DNA of 64,000 nt from Pseudomonas batumici (GCF_000820515.1 NZ_JXDG01000070.1:88258-152257), one strand, 5' to 3'. Shown: positions 1 through 8,980, counted from the stretch's first letter. Translations and numbers: made by a program. The notes: generated by a model from the letters alone, not told the origin.

Positions 1-1
1 G

Positions 2-1414
2 CGTTTCCAGCCGGGCGATCATCTGCTGGTGGACCAGGCCAGCGGCGAACTGTTGCTGATCCCCCGCGCCGAGCAACAGATCGCGACCCAGGCCATCGAC
101 ACCGCACAGGACGCGTTCACCGCCCTGGCCCTGGTCTCGGACGAAGCCATCAGCCAGTTCTTCGACCTGTTCGCCCAGCACCTGGAAGCGCCGGCTTCCT
201 GGGCCCTGATCGAGGCCGCGAACCAGGCCGATATCGCACAGGCCAAGGCCCGTGGTCGCTCCACCACCCGCCTGCTGGCGAGCGAGGCCATGCGCCGCGA
301 CATGATCGCCGGGCTGCGGGCCTGGCGCGACGCGCCGCTGATCCGCGGTCGGGTCCGCGAGTCGGTGGAACATCAGGGCTGGAAAGTCGAGCAGGTCGTT
401 GCGCCCTTGGGCGTGGTGGCGTTCGTCTTTGAAGGTCGGCCGAATGTGTTTGCCGATGCCGCCGGCGTCCTGCGCACCGGCAACACCGCGGTGCTGCGGA
501 TCGGCAGCGATGCCCTCGGCACCGCCCAGGCGATTGTTCGCCACGCCCTCGATCCGGCGCTGCGCGAAGCGGGCTTGCCGGCGGGCGCGGTGTCGCTGGT
601 GGAAAGCAGCGATCGGGCGGCGGGCTGGGCCATGTTCGCCGATCGGCGCCTGTCCCTGGCAGTGGCCCGTGGCTCGGGCCATGCGGTGCAGCAGCTCGGC
701 GGGATCGCCCAGCAGGCCGGCACCGTGGTCAGTCTGCACGGCACCGGCGGCGCCTGGCTGGTGGCCCATCAGGACGCCGATGCCGGACGGTTTGCCGAAG
801 TGGTGCGCAACTCCCTGGATCGCAAGGTCTGCAACACCCTCAATGTCTGCGTGATTCATCGCCAACGGGCGGCCGAACTGGTGCCGCTGTTCCTCGAGGC
901 CCTGAAGGCCGCCGGCGAAGCACGCGGCCAGAACTGCAAGCTGCATATCGTCAGTGGCGATGAAAGCGTGCTGCCCGCCGAGTGGTTGCAGGCGCGGGTG
1001 CAGGTCCAGCGTGCCGAAGGCTATCAGGAAGAAGCGCAAACCGAGTCGTTGCCCGAGGATCAGCTTGGCTGTGAGTGGGAGTGGGAAGAGACACCGGAAG
1101 TCAGCCTGAAAATCGTCGATGACCTGGATCAGGCAATAACCCTGTTCAATCGTTACAGCCCGCAATTCACAGTATCGCTGATCAGCGCCGACCGTGGCGC
1201 CCATGACTATTTCTACAACAGTATCAACGCGCCCTTTGTCGGCGATGGTTTCACCCGCTGGGTCGATGGACAGTACGCGCTGAACAAGCCGGAGCTGGGG
1301 CTGTCGAACTGGGAGAACGGGCGGTTGTTTGCCCGTGGCGCGATCCTGGCCGGAGATGGGGTATTCACCCTGCGCAGCCGGATGAGCCAGATCGATACCA
1401 GCCTGCGGCGCTGA
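2..1414 (+). CDS. ProA-like aldehyde dehydrogenase, 5' end outside window
   Basis: Resembles glutamate-5-semialdehyde dehydrogenase (ProA), which reduces gamma-glutamyl phosphate with NADPH in proline synthesis. The cofactor-domain signature PLGVVAFVFEGRPNVFADAAG matches the ProA motif PLGV..IYE.RPNV..DA.G, and the catalytic Cys lies in DRKVCNTLNVC (about residue 268 counted from the GTG at 29). The frame stays open to the left edge, reading RFQPGDHLLVDQASGELLLIP, so the GTG at 29 is probably internal and the protein longer. That upstream stretch looks like the end of another domain, perhaps a PEP-utilising swivelling domain (low confidence). It could be a ProA paralogue with another substrate, because the rest of the proline pathway is not visible here. 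Confidence 0.7.
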   Translation, partial: RFQPGDHLLVDQASGELLLIPRAEQQIATQAIDTAQDAFTALALVSDEAISQFFDLFAQHLEAPASWALIEAANQADIAQAKARGRSTTRLLASEAMRRDMIAGLRAWRDAPLIRGRVRESVEHQGWKVEQVVAPLGVVAFVFEGRPNVFADAAGVLRTGNTAVLRIGSDALGTAQAIVRHALDPALREAGLPAGAVSLVESSDRAAGWAMFADRRLSLAVARGSGHAVQQLGGIAQQAGTVVSLHGTGGAWLVAHQDADAGRFAEVVRNSLDRKVCNTLNVCVIHRQRAAELVPLFLEALKAAGEARGQNCKLHIVSGDESVLPAEWLQARVQVQRAEGYQEEAQTESLPEDQLGCEWEWEETPEVSLKIVDDLDQAITLFNRYSPQFTVSLISADRGAHDYFYNSINAPFVGDGFTRWVDGQYALNKPELGLSNWENGRLFARGAILAGDGVFTLRSRMSQIDTSLRR

Positions 1415-1477
1415 ACAGTCCTTCCGTAAGGCCAACGTCCTGCGATGAATGCGACATCGCCATCGCTGCGGTGCGGC

Positions 1478-1575
1478 GTCCCGACAAGCCAGCTCCCACA
1501 GGGTTCACGGTTCGACGATATCCGGCGGTGGAACGCAGATCTGTGTGGGAGCCGGCTTGCTGGCGATAGCGGTAG
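1478..1575. repeat. REP pair (REPIN)
   Basis: Two inverted copies of the Pseudomonas REP motif: GACAAGCCAGCTCCCACAG near 1479 and its imperfect complement TGTGGGAGCCGGCTTGCTGG near 1544, with about 45 bases between. It sits between convergent gene ends, the usual place for such elements. Confidence 0.8.
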
Positions 1576-1618
1576 TACATCTTGCATCTCCACCGCTGAC
1601 ACTCCACGCTATCGGCCG

Positions 1619-3673
1619 TTACAGATCCAGCACCAGCGGTTCCGTGCTTTTGGCCGGAATCGCACAACAGATTAACACCTGCCCCTCGCCCGGCAACTCC
1701 GCGGGCGGCAGTGGATAATGCACCTGCCCACTGATCAGGCGGGTGCTGCAGGTTCCACAAGAGCCGCCCCGGCAACTGAACTCAGGCTGCAAACCCCGGC
1801 TCTCAGCCAACGCCAGCAGGCTTTCACCCTCCGGCTGCCACCGCGCCTCCTTGCCCGAACGATGGAACACCACCGGCACCGACTGTGTAGCCGCCGGCGG
1901 CTGCTCGATCCGAGGGACACCCGGATCCTGGCGGCGGCGCAACGTCGAGGGCCCGAAAGTCTCCGCATGAATACGCTCGTCGCGGATATCCATATCGCGC
2001 AACTGATCGTACAGCCCCTGGGTAAAACCACCCGGGCCGCACAGGACAAAATCCACCGAATCATAGTCATCGACCGTCAGCACGGCCCTCAGTACTTCGA
2101 CATCGAGTCGACCTTGCAGGTGATAATCCTCGCCCGGAACCGCATCAGGCTCCGGTTGGCTCAGCAGTCGGACCACCTGGACCGTGTCGCCGGCACGGGC
2201 CAACAATTCATCCAGCTCGGTCCTGAACGGCAACTCCGCCAACGACCGGGCACTCTGGAACAATACCGTGGGTCGCATCCGCCGGGTGCGTTTGCCCTGG
2301 TACACCACCTCCCGCAACATCGACAGCAAGGGCGTAATCCCCACGCCCGCCGCCAGCAATACCAGCGGGCGCTGCTCATGGGTCCCCAGCGTGAAATGCC
2401 CCTGCGGCGCACGCACCTCCAGCACATCACCGACCTTGAGTTGCTCATGTATATGGGACGACACTCGGCCGTCGCGCTTGACGCTGATCCGGCAGAACTC
2501 ATCCGACGGCGCCCCCGACAGGCTGTAGGTGCGAATCTGCGTCTGCCCGTCCAGATTGAAACGCAGCGGCAAATGCTGCCCGGCCTGAAACACGGGCAAT
2601 CCCGCCCCGTCTGTCGGCTCCAGGTACAGCGAGCGAATGCTGCGACTTTCCTCAATAATCCGACTGATCCGCAAAGGCCGCCAAGCGTTGCCCAAAGCCT
2701 CGGCCTGCAGACGCGCGGCGGCCTTCTCCCAGCTGCCGGTCATCAGGCTGTTCGGTGAAAAACCCTCGAACTTCCAGCGCAAGGTCGAAGCCGCCGGGCG
2801 CCGCACACAATGTTCCACGTGGAACGTCCACAAACGTTCGGCGCCCTGAAAGGCCTTCACCAGCGGCCCTTCCAGGATGACCTCGGTCCGCCCGCTGAGC
2901 TGCAGCAGGTCACCGCTATTGAAATCGATAAACAACAGGCCGGCACGGGGATTGACCAGCAGATTGCCCAGGGTATTGAAATGCAGGTTGCCGGCGAAAT
3001 CCGGGATAGTCAGGCGGTCACCTTCCACCCGGACAAAGCCGCTTTGCCCGCCACGATGGGAGACATCCACGGAACGGGCACCGTCGATATCCACATAACT
3101 GGCGACGAAGAAGGTATCGGCGGCGCGGACCATTGCCGTCGCCACGGCGTCCAGGCCGTGCGAGCGATGAACCACTTGTGTCGTCGGGTCCGGCGCGGGC
3201 ACCCGTTCGAACTGGCGCAACTGGATGTACTGCGGACAGTTGCCGAATGCATGTTCCACGGCAACGCTCAAACCTTGCCCAGAGCGCGCCGTGACACGCC
3301 CATTGATGCGATTGCGCCGCCGGGTGTGCAGTTCGATCCCCAACAGGCCGATGGCCGCGCCGGTTTGCAGGGCTGAATACGTGGGATCGCCCAGCTGTGG
3401 AAAACTCTCCACTTGCAGAAGCCTCGGCTCGGGAGAAAAGGCAAAGCCGGGCTCACCTTCAAACAGGCTCGCCCATGGGTTGCCTTCGTCGTCCACGCTG
3501 CCAAACAGCAGGAACGGCAACTGCCGATAAAAATCACGGTGCTGGTCCGGCATATAGTCGCGAATCACCTTGGGGCCGAACTCCGCCATCCGTTCGGCGA
3601 CCCCGACGTGGGCCTGCATCCGCAGTTCGCCGGCATGCCAGGGTGAGGTTCTGGAGGGGCTGTGTGGGTTCAT
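1619..3673 (-). CDS. PNPOx-like / ferredoxin-reductase / [2Fe-2S] fusion oxidoreductase
   Basis: A 684-residue protein with three parts. Residues ~1-300 resemble a pyridoxamine-phosphate-oxidase-like split-barrel (FMN) domain (DDEGNPWASLFEG, NPRAGLLFIDF). Residues ~330-580 are a ferredoxin-NADP reductase module with the FAD motif RTYSLSG and the NAD-site segments AAGVGITPLLSML and LCGPGGF. The last ~85 residues are a plant-type [2Fe-2S] ferredoxin domain with CRGGSCGTC plus a distal Cys. The ATG at 3673 is chosen because GGAG precedes it; the frame is open 60 codons further but without family similarity. The GST gene lies 55 bases upstream on the same strand, so the two are likely cotranscribed. 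The substrate is unknown; the architecture suggests an electron-transfer or nitric-oxide/detoxification oxidoreductase. Confidence 0.85.
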   Translation of the reverse strand: MNPHSPSRTSPWHAGELRMQAHVGVAERMAEFGPKVIRDYMPDQHRDFYRQLPFLLFGSVDDEGNPWASLFEGEPGFAFSPEPRLLQVESFPQLGDPTYSALQTGAAIGLLGIELHTRRRNRINGRVTARSGQGLSVAVEHAFGNCPQYIQLRQFERVPAPDPTTQVVHRSHGLDAVATAMVRAADTFFVASYVDIDGARSVDVSHRGGQSGFVRVEGDRLTIPDFAGNLHFNTLGNLLVNPRAGLLFIDFNSGDLLQLSGRTEVILEGPLVKAFQGAERLWTFHVEHCVRRPAASTLRWKFEGFSPNSLMTGSWEKAAARLQAEALGNAWRPLRISRIIEESRSIRSLYLEPTDGAGLPVFQAGQHLPLRFNLDGQTQIRTYSLSGAPSDEFCRISVKRDGRVSSHIHEQLKVGDVLEVRAPQGHFTLGTHEQRPLVLLAAGVGITPLLSMLREVVYQGKRTRRMRPTVLFQSARSLAELPFRTELDELLARAGDTVQVVRLLSQPEPDAVPGEDYHLQGRLDVEVLRAVLTVDDYDSVDFVLCGPGGFTQGLYDQLRDMDIRDERIHAETFGPSTLRRRQDPGVPRIEQPPAATQSVPVVFHRSGKEARWQPEGESLLALAESRGLQPEFSCRGGSCGTCSTRLISGQVHYPLPPAELPGEGQVLICCAIPAKSTEPLVLDL
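2811..2826. promoter_or_regulatory. parS site (ParB-binding), 15 of 16
   Basis: TGTTCCACGTGGAACG inside the oxidoreductase gene matches the Pseudomonas parS palindrome TGTTCCACGTGGAACA at 15 of 16 positions. It lies about 33 kb from oriC, within the parS zone typical of the genus. Confidence 0.8.
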
Positions 3674-3728
3674 CGCGACGTCTCCACGGAAAACCTTCCC
3701 GGCCCGAGACCGGGAGGCTTCATTGACT

Positions 3729-4358
3729 TCAGGCTGTCTGCAAACCGACCACGGTGCGCGGCATCGGTACAAAGCCTGGCAGCGCTTCGATGCGAGCCAG
3801 CCAGGCCCGGACATTAGGGTAGTCGGCCAGCGAGACATTGCCTTCCGGCGCATGGGCGATATAGCTGTAACCGGCGACGTCGGCGATGGTCGGCGTATCC
3901 CCCACCAGATAGGACGAGTGGCTCAGTTCCTGCTCGACGACCTTGAGCAAGGCATGGGAACGGCTGATCGCTTCTTCCGCGTCATAGGGTGCACCGAAGG
4001 CCGTGATCAGGCGGGCCCGGGCCGGACCGAAGGCAATCGGCCCCGACGCCACCGACAACCAGCGTTGCACATGGGCGGCGCCAACCGGATCGGTGGGCAG
4101 CCAACGGCCTTGCCCATACTTGAGCGCCAGGTACACCAGAATGGCCGTGGAGTCGGCGAGGATAACGCCTTGATCATCGATGACCGGCACCTGGCCAAAG
4201 GCATTCAGGGCCAGGTATTCCGGCTTTTTATGGGCACCGCTGGGCAGATCCACATGAATCAGTTCCACCGGCAGACCGAGCAGGGACAACATCAGTTCGA
4301 CACGGTGAGCGTGGCCGGAACGAGGAAAATTGTAGAGCTTGATGGCGTTCTGAGGCAT
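3729..4358 (-). CDS. glutathione S-transferase family protein
   Basis: A 209-residue cytosolic GST. The N-terminal thioredoxin fold shows YNFPRSGHAHRVELMLSLLGLP and the cis-Pro motif GQVPVIDD, followed by the glutathione-binding DSTAI. The all-helical C-terminal half has the N-capping box motif TIADVAGYSYI. It probably conjugates glutathione to electrophiles, but the substrate cannot be read from sequence. It lies upstream of, and probably in one transcript with, the fusion oxidoreductase. A LysR gene lies 126 bases upstream on the same strand and may control the pair. Confidence 0.88.
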   Translation of the reverse strand: MPQNAIKLYNFPRSGHAHRVELMLSLLGLPVELIHVDLPSGAHKKPEYLALNAFGQVPVIDDQGVILADSTAILVYLALKYGQGRWLPTDPVGAAHVQRWLSVASGPIAFGPARARLITAFGAPYDAEEAISRSHALLKVVEQELSHSSYLVGDTPTIADVAGYSYIAHAPEGNVSLADYPNVRAWLARIEALPGFVPMPRTVVGLQTA

Positions 4359-4483
4359 GACCGACTCCAGGGCAGAAGCGCGACCCGGGATGGTTCGCGC
4401 TGATGGAGTAATCTTCCCCCTTCAGCGAAAACAACAGAATCACCAGAAACGGCAATCCATTCTTTCAGAAACTGAAAGGGTGA

Positions 4484-5386
4484 TCAGCCTCTCAGATTCG
4501 GATCCTCGCGCAGGGCCGCGACCACGAAGTCGACAAAGCTGCGCACCCGCACGGACGTCGTGCGACCACCTTGATACACCACATGGATCGGCAGCGGCGG
4601 CAACTCGAAATCCTCCAGCACGATCTCCAGCTCGCCGCTCGCCAACTTGTCTGCCACTTGATAGGACAGCAGCCGAGTCAGACCAAAGCCCATGCAGGCG
4701 GCGCGGATGGCAGCCCGATTCGCAGTCAGCGCCAATCGCGGTTCCAGACGGATGCTCAAGGGTTTGTCGCCGTCGAGAAACTGCCAGTTCCTGACCTGTG
4801 AAGCCGACGCGGCCATGACGATCTGCGCCTGGCGCAATTCGTCCGGATGCTTCGGTCGGCCCTGCTTGTCGAGATAAGTCGGCGAAGCGCAGACCACCCG
4901 GCGTACCTGCCCTACCCTGACGGCGTGATAACCGCTGTCGGGCAACTCGCCGATCCGCACCGCGACGTCGATCCCGTCCTCGGCCATGGGCACCACGCGA
5001 TCCACCAGCAATGCGTTGATATCCACCGCCGGATACTGCGCCAGGTACTGCACCATCACGGGGGTGACGTACAGCTCTCCGAACAGCACCGGCGCAGTCA
5101 TGGTCAGTTGGCCACTGGGGCGGGCGTGACTGTCGGCGGCCGAGGCCTCGGCTTCCTCCATCGCGGCGAGGATACGCCGGCAGTCGTCCAGGTAACGTTG
5201 CCCGGATTCGGTCAGGTTCACATTGCGCGTGGTACGAACCAGCAACTGGGCGCCGATACGTTGTTCCAGCGCCGCCACCGCCCGGGTCACGCTCGGTGCC
5301 GAGAGGGCGAGACGCCGTGCCGCCGCCGCAAAGCCCTGCTCCTGGGCCACGGCGACGAACACCTGCATTTCCTGGAATCTGTCCAT
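4484..5386 (-). CDS. LysR-family transcriptional regulator
   Basis: 300 residues, normal LysR length. The N-terminal winged helix-turn-helix is MDRFQEMQVFVAVAQEQGFAAAARRLALSAPSVTRAVAALE, followed by a linker helix and a periplasmic-binding-protein-like effector domain (TMTAPVLFGELYVTPVMVQYL). It lies between the GST and hydrolase genes, all on the minus strand, so it could regulate either side; the inducer is unknown. Confidence 0.92.
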   Translation of the reverse strand: MDRFQEMQVFVAVAQEQGFAAAARRLALSAPSVTRAVAALEQRIGAQLLVRTTRNVNLTESGQRYLDDCRRILAAMEEAEASAADSHARPSGQLTMTAPVLFGELYVTPVMVQYLAQYPAVDINALLVDRVVPMAEDGIDVAVRIGELPDSGYHAVRVGQVRRVVCASPTYLDKQGRPKHPDELRQAQIVMAASASQVRNWQFLDGDKPLSIRLEPRLALTANRAAIRAACMGFGLTRLLSYQVADKLASGELEIVLEDFELPPLPIHVVYQGGRTTSVRVRSFVDFVVAALREDPNLRG

Positions 5387-5423
5387 GGATTGACCGACTC
5401 GCTCCTACCGAGGATTGCGGTGA

Positions 5424-6239
5424 TTAGACAGGCAGCTCTGACAGGAAGGTCAGCAGCGCATCGTTCACGAACGTCGGGTTTTCGATACTGGAAATATGCC
5501 CAGCATCCGGTATCCCGATGTAATCGCAGCCGATCAACTCGGCCATTTCCCAGGCTTCGCTCGGCGGCCGGGGCTTGTCCTGCTCACCGCCCATCACCAG
5601 GGTGCTCCCGGCATCCAATGCCGACAGCGCGGCCAGACGATCGTCACGCCCGAAGATCAGTCGTCCCAGCGGTACGACGCTGTCACGCAGGCGCTCGCTC
5701 GACCAGGTCGCCAGGGATGCGCGAAACGCCTGGTAGAACGGCAGCTGCGGATCGATACCCGGTTTGAAGAAAATCGGCACGATCGCGTCGAGCAGCGGCG
5801 GCGGAACGCTGCCGGCGTCCTCGATCATTTTCAGCATCGAGAAATAATACTGTCGGGTCGGCGCTGGCTCTTCACCTGCGTAGGTGTCCATCAACACCAG
5901 ACCACGAACGCGCTCGGGTGCCGCCAGGGCCAGACGGGCGCCCCACATGCCGCCAACCGACAGGCCGACCAGGCTGAAACGCTGAATCTCCAGGTGATCC
6001 AGCAAGGCCAGCACCTGGTTCGCCAGATCGTCGAGGCCATGGGTAGTGTCCGGCAACGGCCCTGACTGCCCGTGGCCCCAGAGCTCCGGCACGATCACCC
6101 GATAGTGCTGCGAAAGCGCCGCGATCTGCGGCGCCCACATACCGCTGTCCCACAGGTAGCTGGAACCCAGCACCACCACCTCGCCCACACCCTGGTCGAG
6201 GAAATGAAGCGGTTGCCCATCGATCGTCACAAACGGCAT
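5424..6239 (-). CDS. alpha/beta hydrolase
   Basis: A 271-residue alpha/beta-hydrolase of the 3-oxoadipate-enol-lactonase/haloperoxidase type. The nucleophile elbow is GLSVGG (Ser), preceded by the oxyanion segment GSSYLWDSGMW. The catalytic Asp is probably in AGSTLVMGGEQDKP and the His in PDAGHISSIENP. The ATG at 6239 is preceded by AAGGGGG at good spacing; an in-frame TTG at 6257 is a less likely start. The gene is on the same strand as the LysR gene, 37 bases away. The exact ester or lactone substrate is unknown. Confidence 0.88.
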   Translation of the reverse strand: MPFVTIDGQPLHFLDQGVGEVVVLGSSYLWDSGMWAPQIAALSQHYRVIVPELWGHGQSGPLPDTTHGLDDLANQVLALLDHLEIQRFSLVGLSVGGMWGARLALAAPERVRGLVLMDTYAGEEPAPTRQYYFSMLKMIEDAGSVPPPLLDAIVPIFFKPGIDPQLPFYQAFRASLATWSSERLRDSVVPLGRLIFGRDDRLAALSALDAGSTLVMGGEQDKPRPPSEAWEMAELIGCDYIGIPDAGHISSIENPTFVNDALLTFLSELPV

Positions 6240-6257
6240 TGAATTCCCCCTTCGCAA

Positions 6258-6764
6258 ATGGATGAAACCGCGAGTGCCTTGCCCCTTGCACCCGGAATCA
6301 AGAGATCGGACAGCGTTGCCTGCACGCGTTCAAATGTCCAGCGGTATGCGACGTTGACGGGTCAGGCATTTTTCATTAGCCTGAAGTGGTCTGGATATAT
6401 ACGGAGCTTCTACCTTTCAGGTCTGAAGTGTTCAGATGCCGCCATTGGTTCTCGGCCGTGCCGGTTGATGGGTTAATCCCTAAGGGCTTCCGCGAAACCC
6501 CCTTCATTGGGGGTTTGCTTTTTCTACAGCCGCCCCTTCTTCCTCATGCTCAAAGCACTGTTTCTCGCCGCTTTGATCGATGTCCCCTGCGTCGTGTTCG
6601 GGATTAGTTGACCGCTATAGAAGATGCTTCGGGTACGCTCGTGGGGCAGCCACAATCGGTAATAATCCTTACCTTGTCGCCATACCAGCCTGAATACTAC
6701 CCTTCGAATGTCGCTGCTCATTCAGCGATCGGGCCTGGAAACCCGGTAAGAAATCAGGCGCTCG
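6258..6764. other. intergenic stretch, no convincing gene
   Basis: About 500 bases between the hydrolase and the structured RNA. Open frames exist on both strands, but none combines a ribosome site with recognisable protein, and a strong terminator at 6495-6525 interrupts the longest plus-strand one. The plus-strand stretch 6380-6495 leading into that terminator could be a small RNA. Confidence 0.5.
6495..6525 (+). terminator. Rho-independent terminator
   Basis: An 8-bp perfect stem, AAACCCCC and GGGGGTTT, with loop TTCATT, followed by GCTTTTTCT. No gene ends just upstream, so it may end a small RNA or a lost transcript. Confidence 0.75.
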
Positions 6765-6799
6765 ACGCCTCCATGAATTACGATTGCAGGCGTTTTTTT
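6765..6799 (+). terminator. possible terminator upstream of the structured RNA
   Basis: ACGCCT at 6765-6770 pairs with AGGCGT at 6788-6793, followed by a run of T. The stem is short and the loop long, so it may instead be part of the RNA fold that follows. Confidence 0.4.
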
Positions 6800-6820
6800 G
6801 TGCCCGCATATCTGTGTCAT

Positions 6821-6894
6821 GGCGGCTGTGCGCGGGAGACCTTCGGGTCTGCCGGGGTCCTGATTTCCCGGTTTCCAGCCTGCGTACAGCTGCC
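6821..6894 (+). ncRNA. structured RNA, C4-antisense-like
   Basis: The outer 13-base arm GGCGGCTGTGCGC pairs with GCGTACAGCTGCC at 6882-6894 (with G-U pairs). It encloses two hairpins: GGGAGACC-TTCG-GGTCTGCC (6834-6853) and CCGGG...CCCGG (6852-6871). This recalls the phage P1/P7 C4 antisense-RNA class and conserved leaders I recall ahead of DUF3077 genes in Pseudomonas. It lies about 125 bases upstream of such a gene. The fold is visible in the sequence; the C4 label is from memory and uncertain. Confidence 0.5.
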
Positions 6895-7018
6895 ACCCTT
6901 CGCCTGGAAACGAATGGTCGCGGCTCCTCAAAATCAGGAGTTATGCCATGGATGTTTGTATCTTCTCGTTGCTTCACACTGATGCCGGTTCCGCCTCCGC
7001 AACTTCTGGAGGTGTCCA

Positions 7019-7297
7019 ATGAACGACCATCCCCCGATCAAGACCCTCGGTGTCATTACCTTTGCCTCCTGCGGCGCGGGTGATCAGCAGTTGTTCCGAG
7101 TCAACCCCGATGTCCCAATCAAGGACGCCATGGAGCACGCCTCCAACCTGTTTTACTGCGCCAAGCACCTGGCCCTGGACGCCGCCATGGAGACAGATGG
7201 AAAGCGTTATGCCTGGGCCTCCCACTACCTCTGCGAGATGGGCAAAGCAGTGGTCGATGACCTGAACCAGAGAATGTTGTCTAGCCAAAAGGCCTAG
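7019..7297 (+). CDS. DUF3077 family protein
   Basis: A 92-residue small acidic protein of the DUF3077 type common in Pseudomonas: LFRVNPDVPIKDAMEHASNLFYCAKHLALDAAM, then the aromatic segment RYAWASHYLCEMGKAVVDDL. TGGAGGTGTCC provides a strong ribosome site before the ATG. The function of the family is unknown. It follows a structured RNA leader, which may regulate it. Confidence 0.75.
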   Translation: MNDHPPIKTLGVITFASCGAGDQQLFRVNPDVPIKDAMEHASNLFYCAKHLALDAAMETDGKRYAWASHYLCEMGKAVVDDLNQRMLSSQKA

Positions 7298-7347
7298 GCT
7301 GGGGGAGCCACTGACAGGTCGCAATTGTCGACTCAAACAAAACTGCA

Positions 7348-7453
7348 GTTGTAGGAGCAAGCTTGCTCGCGATGGACGCCAACGATGACGCAGGTAACCT
7401 GCGCACTGCAGCGTCTTCATACTCGGCGCGAGCAAGATTGGTCCCACACAGCG
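7348..7453. repeat. REP pair (REPIN)
   Basis: GTAGGAGCAAGCTTGCTCGCG near 7351 is followed, about 70 bases later, by the inverted CGCGAGCAAGATTGGTCCCAC. These are the two arms of a Pseudomonas REPIN, placed after the DUF3077 gene. Confidence 0.75.
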
Positions 7454-7685
7454 AAAAATAGATCCACGCCCTCCCCTCACGCCGGAATCATAGTTATTCC
7501 AGTGCGGCGAAACCTCACCATACTTATCTAGCCGCAGCCGAATCAGCTCTACGTAAGTAAAAGCGCTTTGCCGTGTGAGTTTGTAATTTCCTGCATATGA
7601 TTGAAGCATTGAGTGCACGTCAATGTTCCTGACTGGGCCCGTGACGGCATGCGTTGTCAGCATCCATGGAATCAAGGGAGTGAAG

Positions 7686-8786
7686 ATGAAAAGGTTGATG
7701 GCAAATGGAATCAGGAGGTGGTGGTGCGGTATCTCAGTTCCGCTGATCGTAGGATTTGCATGCTCAACCGCATCCGCTGCCCCTTACACAGTCACAAGAG
7801 GCAGTGACGGGACTGAGCAGATCACTCTGGATGAAATTCAAATCGAAGGCACATTCACCGGTCCGCGTAAGAACCTGTGTGGGGACTGCAGGGATGGCGT
7901 CTATAACCCAAAGCAGACCAAACCCTCCCTGCCGAACCCGTCAGCTGCGCCAACCAAATCACAGCAGCAAATCGAGATTGAGGCCAAGCAGGCGTTCGAC
8001 GATGCCGCCGTGCTCTATGTGCGCAAGATTCGCCAGGACGAAGAGCCGCTTGAAAATGAGTCAATGGTTGTAAAGTGGCTCGAGGACAAGCTCAAAGACA
8101 AGCTGTTGCCCACCGGTCCCTGGGGGACGGTGCTGGATTCGCTCGAACCAACAGTAGGGGGCGTATCGGAGTTCGACAAGGCCAAAGACAAAGAGGAAAT
8201 GAAGAGGCTGAGAACCGAGATCGAGGCTGAGGAACGTCAGCTTCGCCGCGATCGAGAGCAAAACGCGAAGCTCTATGAAGAGAACATGCGTTACCTGGAA
8301 CCCAAGCTTCCTCCAGAAGAGATAGCTCGCGGTGTTGCGGCATTACCCGAACTGAACAAAATGCAAGATGCCCTCGTCGCTCGCGCAAGACTGCGATCTG
8401 AAGACTATGGCTACGTCGTTCAGCAACTGCTCAGTCGGACTCGTTTCGACGCGGATATACGGATGCCGGCGGAGACTTATAAAAAGGTCTCGAGTGAAAT
8501 ATGGCGCACCACTCCCTCCAACGTATGTACCGTACCAACGACACCAACCGTGACCTGTGTGCTCAATGGCTTTCGCAAAGGCCAGCCCTGCACATGCCCC
8601 AACGTGCCAGTGGTGGGGACAACCTCTCGATATCCCACGGGGAGTATTTGTCGCCATGATGATGTTTCGGTGGACCTACGACAGCTCTTCCCTGCCCGGG
8701 CGCAGTGTGGCATTCCGGTTGATGTCAGTGTCAATCCGGGCTTCCCGAGGTGGGAGTATCTACGCGGTGTGATCAGTGAGAGGTAG
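7686..8786 (+). CDS. secreted protein of unknown function
   Basis: I do not recognise this 366-residue protein. It has a signal peptide (basic RRWWCG, hydrophobic stretch, ASAAP cleavage). An internal region of about residues 160-215 is very charged and probably coiled coil (KEEMKRLRTEIEAEERQLRRD). The C-terminal ~90 residues are Cys rich (CTVPTTPTVTC, CTCPNVP, CRHDD, QCGIP) and may form disulfides. The ATG at 7686 follows AAGGGAGTGAAG. It stands alone, flanked by REP sequence and a toxin-antitoxin pair, and its codon use looks less GC rich than the core genes, suggesting acquisition. Confidence 0.65.
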   Translation: MKRLMANGIRRWWCGISVPLIVGFACSTASAAPYTVTRGSDGTEQITLDEIQIEGTFTGPRKNLCGDCRDGVYNPKQTKPSLPNPSAAPTKSQQQIEIEAKQAFDDAAVLYVRKIRQDEEPLENESMVVKWLEDKLKDKLLPTGPWGTVLDSLEPTVGGVSEFDKAKDKEEMKRLRTEIEAEERQLRRDREQNAKLYEENMRYLEPKLPPEEIARGVAALPELNKMQDALVARARLRSEDYGYVVQQLLSRTRFDADIRMPAETYKKVSSEIWRTTPSNVCTVPTTPTVTCVLNGFRKGQPCTCPNVPVVGTTSRYPTGSICRHDDVSVDLRQLFPARAQCGIPVDVSVNPGFPRWEYLRGVISER

Positions 8787-8980
8787 CGCCGCATGGAGTA
8801 GTACGGCGCCGGGCTTAGTGTGAAGGGAGCAGGGTCCCCCGGTGCTTCTCTCCAGAGATGACAGTTCGAAGCGCAGGCCCGATTCGCTGGCGAACGGTCC
8901 ATCAAACTCGAAATTGACCAGATTGAGGTGGGCCCGCGTGCGATACGTGGAGTTGGCAAACTGGTTAATATTTGATCGCT

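Noticed and set aside
6608..6982. 124-codon plus-strand frame over the structured RNA region
   Set aside because: It crosses a terminator-like hairpin and the RNA stems and resembles no protein; the RNA fold explains the sequence better.
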